The position numbers were made by a program, and so were the translations under genes. Under the pieces are notes generated by a model. The model saw nothing but the letters and a program-made list of their open reading frames with translations. It did no database searches and was not told the origin of the DNA. Below are positions 1-7,229 of a stretch of 15,930 nt of DNA, one piece after another; the first letter of the stretch is position 1; each line of letters opens with the position of its first letter. Location of the stretch: positions 1 through 15,930 of the forward strand of contig NZ_CAKPYL010000033.1 in assembly GCF_934202865.1 (NCBI RefSeq), in the 5' to 3' direction. Source of the DNA: an uncultured Fenollaria sp. (GTDB lineage: Bacteria; Bacillota; Clostridia; Tissierellales; Peptoniphilaceae).

Positions 1-187
1 GCTCTCATATATTGACAGAGCTCTACTAAGACTTGCTATCTTTGAAATATATGTAGAAGAAGAAATTGCTTATCAAATAATTATTAATGATATAGTAGAA
101 ATAGCTAAAAACTTTTCAGACGATAACTCATATAAATTTATCAACGCCATACTTGGTGACTACGTAAGGAATTACTATAATGAATAA
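1..187 (+). CDS. nusB: Transcription antitermination factor NusB, C-terminal part
   Basis: An open frame enters from the left edge (first full codon at position 2) and stops at TAA 185-187, giving about 61 residues. It contains IDRALLRLAIFEI, the conserved helix of NusB, and ends with KFINAILGDYV, matching the family's usual FVNGVLG ending. NusB binds boxA RNA together with ribosomal protein S10 and supports antitermination, chiefly on rRNA operons. The stop overlaps the xseA start by 8 nt (ATGAATAA), and nusB directly before xseA is common in clostridia and relatives. The N-terminal part lies outside the window. The fragment is short, so the call rests on these two motifs plus gene order. 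Confidence 0.85.
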   Translation, partial: LSYIDRALLRLAIFEIYVEEEIAYQIIINDIVEIAKNFSDDNSYKFINAILGDYVRNYYNE

Positions 188-1520
188 GTTCACGGTAACG
201 GGGCTTAATGACTACATAAAGGACGTTTTGGCGAGCGATTTTCTTTTGCAGGAGATATACGTTGAAGGTGAAGTGGCTGATTACAAGAAAAACAATTCGG
301 GTCACTTGTACTTTTTGATTAAGGATGAGAGCTCAAAGATAAAGTGCGCCTTCTATTGCTATAAGAATGAAGAAGAAATCATGCTTGAGAATGGCATGAA
401 GGTCTTTATAAAAGGAAAGATGTCTACTTACGACCAAAACAGCACTTACCAGATCAATGTTGATTACGTTGAAGAGCTTGGCATAGGTAAACTTAAAAGA
501 GAGTTTAGAAAAACGCTTGAGAAGCTTGAAAAGGAAGGCCTTTTTGACGAAGAATTCAAACAAGAAATACCAAAGTACCCAAAAAGACTTGGCCTCATCG
601 CTTCATCAACGAGCGCAGGCTTTAGAGATATAGTAAAGGTGCTTAGACGAAGGACAAATTTGATTGACATAATTCTATATGATTCCTTCGTTCAAGGGGA
701 TATGGCTGTAGCTAATATTAACAGTGGACTGGATTACTTCAATCAAAAGGATGATGTAGATCTCATACTTATAGCTAGAGGCGGTGGAAGTTACGAAGAG
801 CTAGCTGTTTTTAACGACGAGAGCATGGCAAGAAAGATATTCGCGTCAAAGATACCTGTTATGACAGCCGTTGGTCACCAGATAGATAGCTTTATAGCGG
901 ACCTTGTTGCAGACAAAAGATGCGCGACGCCATCTGAAGCGGCTGAGATTATATCAAAGTACTATTATGAACTGCCAGATTTACTAGATCAAAATATATT
1001 GCAGATAAGCTTTTTAATGAATCACTATATTTCAAGTGAAGAAGCCAATCTAAAGAATAAACGAGATTTGATTAATAGCTTAAACACCAAAACTCTAATT
1101 GATAATTTTTATTCAAAGACAAATAATCTTATGATATTAATTAAAAAAGAGATGGATAAGTATATTTATGCTAAGGAGAAAAAAGTTGATATGCTCGCTT
1201 CAAGGCTAATTTATTCTTCAGTAAGTAAAAGGATAGACGAAGCAAATAACACTATTGACAAGAGAATTGTTAATATCCATCAAGCTATGAACAATAAACT
1301 AAGCGCAATGACGGAGGATTTGCAAAAGTTTAAGCTAAGGCTTACCATAAACGATATTTACAAGACTTTAAGAAGAGGTTACTTCTTAGTAAGTGATTTA
1401 GATAATAAGACCATAAAAGATGCTAATGATATCAAGGAAGGTATGGATATATTTATTAAGTCGTACAACAGCAGTATTAAAGCTCATGTTTTGGAGGTAA
1501 ATAATGACATTAAATTATGA
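180..1520 (+). CDS. xseA: Exodeoxyribonuclease VII large subunit
   Basis: This is the catalytic subunit of exonuclease VII, which degrades single-stranded DNA from both ends into short oligonucleotides and acts in DNA repair with several XseB subunits. The 446 residues match the family's usual length. An N-terminal OB-fold spans about residues 3-100 (VTGLNDYIKDVL, IYVEGEVADYK, GHLYFLIKD). The catalytic domain follows with ASSTSAGFRDI (141-151), RGGGSYEEL (200-208) and VGHQIDSFIADLVADKR (231-247), including the conserved His233 and Asp236. The rest, to about residue 400, is the charged helical XseB-binding region. The ATG at 180 has an AAGGA SD at 166-170. The gene overlaps nusB by 8 nt and xseB by 17 nt. 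Base composition drops sharply near position 960 (see findings). Confidence 0.97.
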   Translation: MNKFTVTGLNDYIKDVLASDFLLQEIYVEGEVADYKKNNSGHLYFLIKDESSKIKCAFYCYKNEEEIMLENGMKVFIKGKMSTYDQNSTYQINVDYVEELGIGKLKREFRKTLEKLEKEGLFDEEFKQEIPKYPKRLGLIASSTSAGFRDIVKVLRRRTNLIDIILYDSFVQGDMAVANINSGLDYFNQKDDVDLILIARGGGSYEELAVFNDESMARKIFASKIPVMTAVGHQIDSFIADLVADKRCATPSEAAEIISKYYYELPDLLDQNILQISFLMNHYISSEEANLKNKRDLINSLNTKTLIDNFYSKTNNLMILIKKEMDKYIYAKEKKVDMLASRLIYSSVSKRIDEANNTIDKRIVNIHQAMNNKLSAMTEDLQKFKLRLTINDIYKTLRRGYFLVSDLDNKTIKDANDIKEGMDIFIKSYNSSIKAHVLEVNNDIKL

Positions 1521-1809
1521 AAAAACTTTAGATAACTTAGATGATATTCTTGAAAAATTACAAAGTCAAGAGCTAAGTTTGGATGAAAGCATAGATGAAT
1601 TTGAAAAAGCAGTTAAATTATACAAAGAATTGAATAAAAAATTAAGTGAAGCTAAGATGAAAATCAAAAAGATTGAGATAGATGACTTAAATCTATCAAA
1701 AGAAATTGATTATGACGTTGAAGACAATGATTTTGAGACTATAGACTCATTCAAAGACTTTGGCGAAGTGCACGACGATGACTTGGACTACGACGATGAT
1801 GAATATTAA
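1504..1809 (+). CDS. xseB: Exodeoxyribonuclease VII small subunit with acidic tail
   Basis: This is the small helical subunit that coats the helical arm of XseA and is needed for activity. The core, about residues 4-56, is a recognisable XseB helical hairpin: YEKTLDNLDDILEKLQ, then LSLDESIDEFEKAVKLYKE. The start at 1504 has a GGAGG SD (1493-1497) and overlaps the xseA end by 17 nt, indicating translational coupling. The protein is 101 residues, while the family is usually about 70-80. The extra length is a strongly acidic tail: 21 of the last 44 residues are Asp or Glu, ending in DDDLDYDDDEY. The end of that tail overlaps the start of the next gene. The core is a confident call; the role of the tail is unknown. 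Confidence 0.93.
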   Translation: MTLNYEKTLDNLDDILEKLQSQELSLDESIDEFEKAVKLYKELNKKLSEAKMKIKKIEIDDLNLSKEIDYDVEDNDFETIDSFKDFGEVHDDDLDYDDDEY

Positions 1810-2626
1810 TGCATTTAAAGAGGCCTTTGACAAGAGGCTTCCTATGGAACTAAAGCCATATCTTAATTACGATGTCATCTCGGAGGCCATAGAATACGCT
1901 TCATACGACGCGGGTAAGAGGCTTAGACCCTTTATCCTATATAGCCTTGGGAATGAGCTAGAGCTTGATAAGAAGCTAATAAACGCCTTTGCGGTAGCAC
2001 TTGAGCTAATACACAACTACTCCTTAGTTCATGATGATTTACCAGCTATGGATAATGATGATTACAGACGAGGTAAATTTACAGTTCACAAGAAATATGG
2101 TGAAGCAAACGCAATTTTGTGTGGCGACGCACTTTTGAACCTATCTATGGAATATTTAGCTCATAAGCTTAGAGACAATGACAATAAAAATATCTTAAAA
2201 GCAATGAGCTATATGTACAGGTCATCAGGCGTTAAAGGCATGATACTTGGTCAGTCAGAAGACATTCGCATGGAAAGTGGCGAGACAGGCACATATACTT
2301 ACGATGAGTACAAGACAATGATACTTAATAAAACAGGAAGACTATTTAATATAGCTTTTCTAGTTCCATGTATTTTGGCTGATAAAGATGAAGACACAAT
2401 GAAAAATGTTTTAATCTTCTCTAGGCTATTCGCAATGAGCTTTCAAATAAAAGATGACCTAGATGATCTGAATGAAAATAAAGAGATAGATGGCAACAAT
2501 ATACTTAAGTTTCACTCACTAGAAGAGTCAGAAGAGATACTTGATGAAAACCTTAAGAAGATGAAGGCGATACAAGCTAAGCTTAATTATGAAACAACAA
2601 AGTACTCATTAGAATTAATTAAATAA
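1799..2626 (+). CDS. ispA: Polyprenyl (farnesyl/geranyl type) diphosphate synthase
   Basis: This head-to-tail prenyl transferase condenses isopentenyl diphosphate with allylic diphosphates, probably giving farnesyl diphosphate for undecaprenyl and quinone-type lipids. Motifs include GKRLRP (39-44), the first aspartate motif DDLPAMD (79-85) followed by NDDYRRGK, GDALL, and the second motif DDLDD (219-223). The frame is open back to 1760, but those extra codons give a low-complexity Thr/Met stretch, so I place the start at the ATG of 1799 (1796 is equally possible). It overlaps xseB by 11-14 nt without a clear SD, so coupling is likely. At 275 residues it is somewhat short. The usual GK-(S/T)-TYP stretch after DDxxD is replaced by GNNILKFHS. 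The dxs gene that often follows is absent. Confidence 0.9.
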   Translation: MNINAFKEAFDKRLPMELKPYLNYDVISEAIEYASYDAGKRLRPFILYSLGNELELDKKLINAFAVALELIHNYSLVHDDLPAMDNDDYRRGKFTVHKKYGEANAILCGDALLNLSMEYLAHKLRDNDNKNILKAMSYMYRSSGVKGMILGQSEDIRMESGETGTYTYDEYKTMILNKTGRLFNIAFLVPCILADKDEDTMKNVLIFSRLFAMSFQIKDDLDDLNENKEIDGNNILKFHSLEESEEILDENLKKMKAIQAKLNYETTKYSLELIK

Positions 2627-2636
2627 GATATATCTA

Positions 2637-2671
2637 AAACATATTGATTATCGAATCAGTATGTTTTTTTT
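2637..2671 (+). terminator. Rho-independent terminator after ispA
   Basis: A 13-bp stem (arms 2637-2649 and 2654-2666, one G-T pair) with the 4-nt loop ATCG runs straight into a T tract (2664-2671). It starts 10 nt after the ispA stop and closes the nusB-xseA-xseB-ispA block. Confidence 0.9.
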
Positions 2672-2682
2672 ATTTTCTTAAG

Positions 2683-2710
2683 TTGATTTTTAATCTCCAT
2701 GTGATATAAT
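2683..2710 (+). promoter_or_regulatory. Promoter of the S41 peptidase gene
   Basis: A -35 box TTGATT (2683-2688), a 16-nt spacer and a perfect TATAAT (2705-2710) preceded by TG at the extended -10 position (2702-2703). It lies just after the upstream terminator and 39 nt before the start codon. The SD AGGGG (2736-2740) follows. It fits a vegetative sigma-A promoter. Confidence 0.8.
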
Positions 2711-2749
2711 ATTTATAGATATAAATTTGCACGGAAGGGGATATGAATC

Positions 2750-4063
2750 ATGAAAAAGAATGCCATCATATCATTTTGTCTTATAATGCTATTATTAATA
2801 GCATCGATTTTTTCTTACAATTTCTATATTAACACTAAGACTAATGACATAAGGACAATATATTTAAAAGAATTGGAGCATAAAGAATTTAATTTAAGCA
2901 AAGAGGATTACATAGAAGATTTTAACTTCGCATACAATACTTTGAAAGAGCATTATCCATTTTTTGAAGTTAATAAAAAATTATATGGCGTTGATTGGCT
3001 TGCTAATAAAGAGAAGTATGAAGCATATATTGCAGAATCAAAAAATGATGCAGACTTTTTTACTAGAATGACTTATGTTTTAGGCGAGATTCATAATCGG
3101 CATACTCACTTAATGCCTACTGAATTGGGGATAGATTATTATATAACCTATAAATATTTTCCGATAGTTTGGTGGAGACATGATATTGCTAAAATGTATG
3201 AGAAAGACAATGTTAGAAGAAGATACAATATTAACAATGAAACAGTAAAGAGATTTGTGGATGCAAATATGAAGACAGACGATGAAGTGAATAAGACTTA
3301 TTCTAATAATATTATAACAGAGAATATAATTAAAGATAAACTCGCTTATATTCGAATCAAGTCACTTATAGATTACCAATTTATCAATCAAGATAGAGAA
3401 CTTGTTTATAATTATCTTGATAAGATAAATGGTTATCCTTTCTTAATAATTGATATAAGAGGTAATGGCGGTGGCGATAGCCGATATTGGACTGATTTCT
3501 TACTTCCTAAAATAATAGATAAAAAATATGAAACAAAAAATTATCTTTTTATTAAATCTGGAAAATTATATGAAAAAATCTTTAGACAGGAGCAATTTGA
3601 CAATGATGTAAAAACATTTTTAGATAATTCCTCATTTAGCGATGATGTGAAAAAGATTCTTAGTAATTTTGACGGCTATACAACTTGGAATATGTCTGTT
3701 GAGCCAAGTGAAGAATCTATTCACTTCAAAGGAAAGATATATCTTTTAGTAGATAATGGAGTTTATTCTTCAGCTGAGATGCTAGCATCATTTTGCAAAG
3801 AAACTAAATTAGCTACATTAGTTGGAAGCAGAACTGGTGGTGATGGTATTGGTTTTGACCCAATGCAAGTTGACCTTCCTAATACTTCTTTTGTTTTGAG
3901 ATTCTCAAATATAATGGGCGTAACAGAGTCTGGTTCTATCAATGAATTAGATCAAACAGTGCCAGATATTATTGTTCAAGAGAGTGAAGAGGACAAGACA
4001 GGTTACCTAGAAAATCAAAGGATTATAAAAGCAGTTATGAGAGATGCCGGACTTAGTAAATAG
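2750..4063 (+). CDS. Membrane-anchored S41 family peptidase-like protein
   Basis: The 437-residue protein has an N-terminal hydrophobic segment (about residues 5-25), probably an uncleaved anchor or signal, placing the rest outside the cell. The C-terminal half is a tail-specific-protease fold of MEROPS family S41: IDIRGNGGG (234-242), YLLVDNGVYSSAEML (331-345) and VGSRTGGDG (358-366). Ser340 aligns with the nucleophile (Ser430 of E. coli Tsp). The general-base Lys (FGKG in Tsp) aligns, 25 residues later, with Asp365. A His-containing motif NRHTHL (116-121) resembles the catalytic His region of tricorn-type S41 members. No PDZ domain is evident. The gene stands alone with its own promoter and is AT-rich. 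The substrate is unknown, and it could be a protease of altered mechanism or a non-catalytic binder. Confidence 0.85.
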   Translation: MKKNAIISFCLIMLLLIASIFSYNFYINTKTNDIRTIYLKELEHKEFNLSKEDYIEDFNFAYNTLKEHYPFFEVNKKLYGVDWLANKEKYEAYIAESKNDADFFTRMTYVLGEIHNRHTHLMPTELGIDYYITYKYFPIVWWRHDIAKMYEKDNVRRRYNINNETVKRFVDANMKTDDEVNKTYSNNIITENIIKDKLAYIRIKSLIDYQFINQDRELVYNYLDKINGYPFLIIDIRGNGGGDSRYWTDFLLPKIIDKKYETKNYLFIKSGKLYEKIFRQEQFDNDVKTFLDNSSFSDDVKKILSNFDGYTTWNMSVEPSEESIHFKGKIYLLVDNGVYSSAEMLASFCKETKLATLVGSRTGGDGIGFDPMQVDLPNTSFVLRFSNIMGVTESGSINELDQTVPDIIVQESEEDKTGYLENQRIIKAVMRDAGLSK

Positions 4064-4121
4064 ATATTGTGTTTAAAAATAAGTAATAAAGAAAAAAATA
4101 TTATATTTTTATAAAAAATAC

Positions 4122-4150
4122 TTGAAATATGAACATTTATATGATATAAT
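4122..4150 (+). promoter_or_regulatory. Strong promoter of rpmE (and perhaps the downstream operon)
   Basis: A -35 box TTGAAA (4122-4127), a 17-nt spacer and TATAAT (4145-4150) with TG at 4142-4143 form a near-consensus extended -10 promoter. The region just upstream (about 4090-4120) is almost pure A/T and may act as an UP element. The predicted leader is only about 27 nt and contains the SD GAGGTGA (4172-4178). Confidence 0.85.
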
Positions 4151-4183
4151 TTAGTGGTTAATGAGGTAAGAGAGGTGAAATAA

Positions 4184-4390
4184 ATGAAAAAAGACATACA
4201 TCCAGAATTTAAAGAAGTAACTGTAACATGCGCATGTGGTAACACTTTCGTTACAGGCTCAACAAGAGATGAGTTAAAAGTAGAAGTTTGCTCTGAATGT
4301 CACCCATTCTTTACAGGTAAACAAAAATTTACTGAACGTGGTGGCCGTGTAGAGAAATTCAAGAAGAGATACAAAAAAGACGAAAATTAG
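4184..4390 (+). CDS. rpmE: 50S ribosomal protein L31, zinc-binding type
   Basis: L31 bridges the large and small ribosomal subunits. The 68 residues start with MKKDIHPEF, typical of L31, and carry four cysteines in two pairs, Cys16/Cys18 and Cys36/Cys39 ([12 protein letters not shown]). That makes it the zinc-containing (C+) form, which in other bacteria is swapped for a zinc-free paralogue when zinc is scarce. The C-terminal end is lysine-rich. The SD GAGGTGA lies 5 nt before the ATG. Its own strong promoter is upstream and a hairpin overlaps its stop codon. The order rpmE-DUF1385-prmC-prfA is common in Firmicutes. Confidence 0.98.
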   Translation: MKKDIHPEFKEVTVTCACGNTFVTGSTRDELKVEVCSECHPFFTGKQKFTERGGRVEKFKKRYKKDEN

Positions 4391-4414
4391 CAGACTTTTT
4401 TCTGCTAATTTTTC
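4383..4414 (+). terminator. Terminator or attenuator overlapping the rpmE stop
   Basis: A perfect 12-bp inverted repeat (AAAATTAGCAGA, 4383-4394, with TCTGCTAATTTT, 4401-4412) with the loop CTTTTT. Its first arm contains the rpmE stop codon (TAG, 4388-4390). The T tract is partly inside the stem and only one T lies beyond it, so termination may be incomplete. No separate promoter is obvious before the next gene, which starts 18 nt later, so read-through probably feeds the downstream operon. Confidence 0.7.
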
Positions 4415-4431
4415 ATTATATAGGTGAAAAA

Positions 4432-5337
4432 ATGAAAAAGAATTTTAAAACAAGTATAGGTGGACAAGCTTTAATCGAAGGTATACTTATGAAGGGGCCA
4501 CAAATGACTTCTGTTGCCGTTAGAAAACCTGATGGTGAGATAGAAGTCAAGGTCAAAGATGAATCAGCTAAGAATAATAAGCTCATCTTCAAGATTCCAT
4601 TCGTAAGAGGCATATCTAAGCTAGTGGACTCAATGTCTGAAGGCACTAAAGCTCTCTATTATTCTGCTTCTTTTTATGACGATGAAGAGGACAAAAAAGA
4701 AACTAGTAAATTTAAGGATACTTTGTTTAATATTTTTACTTTTGTTTTTTCTTTTTTTATAGCTATAGGACTTTTTGTTGTAATTCCAACATTCATAGCT
4801 AACTTCTTAAAGGATAAAATCAATAATATATTCTTACTAAACTTTGTTGAAGGCTTAATAAGGATATCTATATTTTTAATATATATTACTTTAATATCGA
4901 ATCAAAAAGATTTAAAGAGAGTATTCATGTACCATGGCGCTGAACACAAAACCATCTTTGCTTATGAGAATGGACTTGATCTTACTGTTGAAAATGTGCA
5001 AAAGATGAGCAAATACCATCCAAGATGCGGAACAAGCTTCTTATTTATGGTTATGCTTGTATCAATAGTGGTGCTATCATTCTTCGGCTGGCCATCGCCA
5101 GTAATGAGGATAGTTTCAAGAATTATAGCTCTGCCACTAGTAGCTGCTATATCATACGAGATCAATAGACTCATAGGCAAGTACGACAATGTTGGCTTTT
5201 GTAGAGCTGTTGCTAAACCAGGACTTTGGCTACAAAAGATAGCTACAGTCAAGGAGCCTGACGACGATATGGTTGAAGTAGCTATAGCTGCCGTTAAAGA
5301 GGTAATACCTAATGAAGAAGGTTTGGACGCTTGGTAG
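4432..5337 (+). CDS. DUF1385 family membrane protein (YqhQ-like)
   Basis: A 301-residue membrane protein of unknown biochemical function, recognised by the N-terminal block GGQALIEGILMKGP (10-23), YHGAEHKT (167-174) and YHPRCGTSF (195-203), all typical of DUF1385, the family of Bacillus YqhQ. About four hydrophobic segments are visible (near 97-126, 131-156, 202-220 and 225-245). The conserved His/Glu/Cys motifs sit between the second and third, where they could bind a metal; that is inference. The SD AGGTGA (4422-4427) precedes the ATG. The last codons overlap the prmC start by 7 nt. The steady association with prmC and prfA in Firmicutes hints at a link to translation or simply an old operon. 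Confidence 0.92.
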   Translation: MKKNFKTSIGGQALIEGILMKGPQMTSVAVRKPDGEIEVKVKDESAKNNKLIFKIPFVRGISKLVDSMSEGTKALYYSASFYDDEEDKKETSKFKDTLFNIFTFVFSFFIAIGLFVVIPTFIANFLKDKINNIFLLNFVEGLIRISIFLIYITLISNQKDLKRVFMYHGAEHKTIFAYENGLDLTVENVQKMSKYHPRCGTSFLFMVMLVSIVVLSFFGWPSPVMRIVSRIIALPLVAAISYEINRLIGKYDNVGFCRAVAKPGLWLQKIATVKEPDDDMVEVAIAAVKEVIPNEEGLDAW

Positions 5338-6146
5338 TTAAAGATATAATAAGAAAAGCTTTAGCTGATATAGAAGCATCGGGGAAAAATATTCCTAATC
5401 CTATGGGTGAGATTTATATGCTTTTAGAGCATCTAAGTGGCAAGGATAAGCTGTTTTTAAGCTTGAACAAAGATTTTGAAGTTAATGAAGAAGAGTTTTT
5501 TGCACTTCTTAATAAGAGGTTAAATGATACGCCCATGGCTTACATCATAGGCAAGAAGTATTTTAGAAATATTGTTCTAAAAACTGATGAAAGAGCCTTG
5601 ATACCTAGGTTTTGTACGGAAGACTTAATCGACATTGTTAATGGCTTTATAAAGCCAAGTGATAGTGTATTAGATATGTGTACAGGAACTGGAGCCATTG
5701 CTCTTGCTATAAAAGAAGAAAATCCATTAGCTGAAGTAAGCTGTTCAGATATTTCTGAAGATGCACTAAATTTAGCTAAAGAAAATGCTGAATTAAATAA
5801 TTTATCCATAAATTTCATTTTATCTGATTTATTTGAGAATATTAGTGAAACTTATGATATACTTATATCAAACCCACCATATATTTCTAGTGAAGAGTAT
5901 ATGGGTTTAGAAAAGGATATATTTAAGGAGCCTAAACTTGCTTTAGTAGGCGGGGATTTAGGATATGAATACTACGAGAAAATCATTAGACAGGCTAGAG
6001 AAATGATTAAACGCATGATATTTTTTGAGATTGGCTACGATCAAGGAAATATTGTAAAAGATATATTAGAAAAGAATAATTATAAAGATATTAAAATCTA
6101 TAAAGACCTTGAAGGTTTTGATAGATTTGTTTCTGCCTGCATTTAG
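5331..6146 (+). CDS. prmC: Peptide chain release factor N5-glutamine methyltransferase
   Basis: PrmC (HemK) transfers a methyl group from S-adenosylmethionine to the glutamine of the GGQ motif in release factors, raising termination efficiency. The substrate RF1 is encoded immediately downstream. An N-terminal helical domain (about 1-90) is followed by a Rossmann methyltransferase domain with motif [11 protein letters not shown] (115-124) and the substrate-binding NPPY (181-184). The 271 residues fit the family. The start is TTG at 5331, overlapping the DUF1385 stop by 7 nt, with AGAAGG at 5316-5321 as SD; no ATG near the conserved N-terminus fits. The usual IPRPETE loop reads IPRFCTE here, a small deviation. 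Confidence 0.95.
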   Translation: MVVKDIIRKALADIEASGKNIPNPMGEIYMLLEHLSGKDKLFLSLNKDFEVNEEEFFALLNKRLNDTPMAYIIGKKYFRNIVLKTDERALIPRFCTEDLIDIVNGFIKPSDSVLDMCTGTGAIALAIKEENPLAEVSCSDISEDALNLAKENAELNNLSINFILSDLFENISETYDILISNPPYISSEEYMGLEKDIFKEPKLALVGGDLGYEYYEKIIRQAREMIKRMIFFEIGYDQGNIVKDILEKNNYKDIKIYKDLEGFDRFVSACI

Positions 6147-6157
6147 GAGATGAGAAA

Positions 6158-7228
6158 ATGTTAGAAAAATTAAATTTTATAGAAGACAAGTATAAAGAAC
6201 TTGGCGAAAAGGTTATGGATCCAGATCTTTTGAAGGACATGAAAGAGTATCAAAAGACAATGAAGGAATACTCTGACTTAAAGCCAATTGTTGATAGATA
6301 TAAAGAGTATCAAGGTTATTTAAATGAGCTTAAAGATACTGAAGAGATGCTTGGTGAGAACCTTGATGATGAGATGAGGGAACTTGCTAAGGAAGATTTA
6401 AAGAATTTACAAGAAAATATTGCCAAGGCTGAAGAAGACCTTAAGATTATGCTTATACCAAAGGACCCTAATGACGACAGAAACGTTATCGTTGAAATTA
6501 GAGGCGGTATAGGCGGTGAAGAGGCTGCATTATTTGCAGGAGATTTATTTAGAATGTATTCTATGTACGCCGACAAGAGAGGCTACAAAACTGAAGTCAT
6601 GAGTACGAACGAAACTGGTATAGGCGGCTTTAAGGAAGTTATCTTCATGATCAATGGTAAAGGCGCTTACTCAAGATTAAAGCACGAATCAGGTGTACAC
6701 AGAGTTCAAAGAGTTCCTGAAACTGAAGCCTCAGGCCGTATACACACATCAGCAGCGACTGTTGCTGTTATGCCTGAAGCAGATGACGTAGAAATTGAAA
6801 TCAATGAAAATGATTTAAAGATAGACGTATATAGAGCGAGTGGACACGGCGGACAATGCGTTAACACAACTGACTCAGCTGTTAGAATCACTCACGTTCC
6901 TACAGGACTAGTTGTTACTTGTCAAGACGAAAAATCACAATTAAAGAACAAAGAAAAAGCAATGAAGGTTCTTAAATCAAGACTATATGACAAGATGCTA
7001 CAAGAGCAAAACGATGAACTAGCAAAGCTTAAGAAGGGCCAAGTAGGTTCAGGAGACAGATCTGAAAGAATTAGGACATATAACTTCCCTCAAGGAAGAG
7101 TAACTGATCATAGAATCAATTTAACTTTATATAGATTGGAAGACTTCTTGAACGGGGATTTAGATGAGATGATAGATGCTCTACTAACTCACGAACAAGC
7201 AGAAAAATTAAAAGAATTGGAGGCATAA
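6158..7228 (+). CDS. prfA: Peptide chain release factor 1
   Basis: RF1 recognises the stop codons UAA and UAG in the ribosomal A site and triggers peptide release. The 356 residues match bacterial RF1. An N-terminal helical domain (about 1-100) precedes the core, with the stop-recognition tripeptide PET at 187-189 within [18 protein letters not shown]. The catalytic GGQ lies at 231-233 in [17 protein letters not shown]. Cys234 replaces the His more commonly seen after GGQ. The C-terminal [20 protein letters not shown] block (304-323) is also typical. The SD AGGAG (6145-6149) overlaps the prmC stop. The gene lies 11 nt after prmC, the modifier of its GGQ glutamine. Confidence 0.98.
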   Translation: MLEKLNFIEDKYKELGEKVMDPDLLKDMKEYQKTMKEYSDLKPIVDRYKEYQGYLNELKDTEEMLGENLDDEMRELAKEDLKNLQENIAKAEEDLKIMLIPKDPNDDRNVIVEIRGGIGGEEAALFAGDLFRMYSMYADKRGYKTEVMSTNETGIGGFKEVIFMINGKGAYSRLKHESGVHRVQRVPETEASGRIHTSAATVAVMPEADDVEIEINENDLKIDVYRASGHGGQCVNTTDSAVRITHVPTGLVVTCQDEKSQLKNKEKAMKVLKSRLYDKMLQEQNDELAKLKKGQVGSGDRSERIRTYNFPQGRVTDHRINLTLYRLEDFLNGDLDEMIDALLTHEQAEKLKELEA

Positions 7229-7229
7229 G

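Noticed and set aside
1760..1798. Upstream extension of the ispA frame to an ATG at 1760
   Set aside because: The extra 13 residues are Met/Thr-rich, read in a second frame of the Asp-coding repeats of xseB, and the family normally starts near the helix that begins at 1799.
4094..4110. A/T-only inverted repeat AAAAATA-TTA-TATTTTT after the S41 gene as a terminator
   Set aside because: A 7-bp stem without G or C is too weak, and it sits just before the rpmE promoter where A/T tracts are expected as an UP element. How the S41 transcript ends remains unclear.
4161..4169. Two-codon minigene ATG-AGG-TAA in the rpmE leader
   Set aside because: It lies about 4 nt from the predicted transcription start with no SD, and such a triplet run is likely by chance in A/T-rich DNA.
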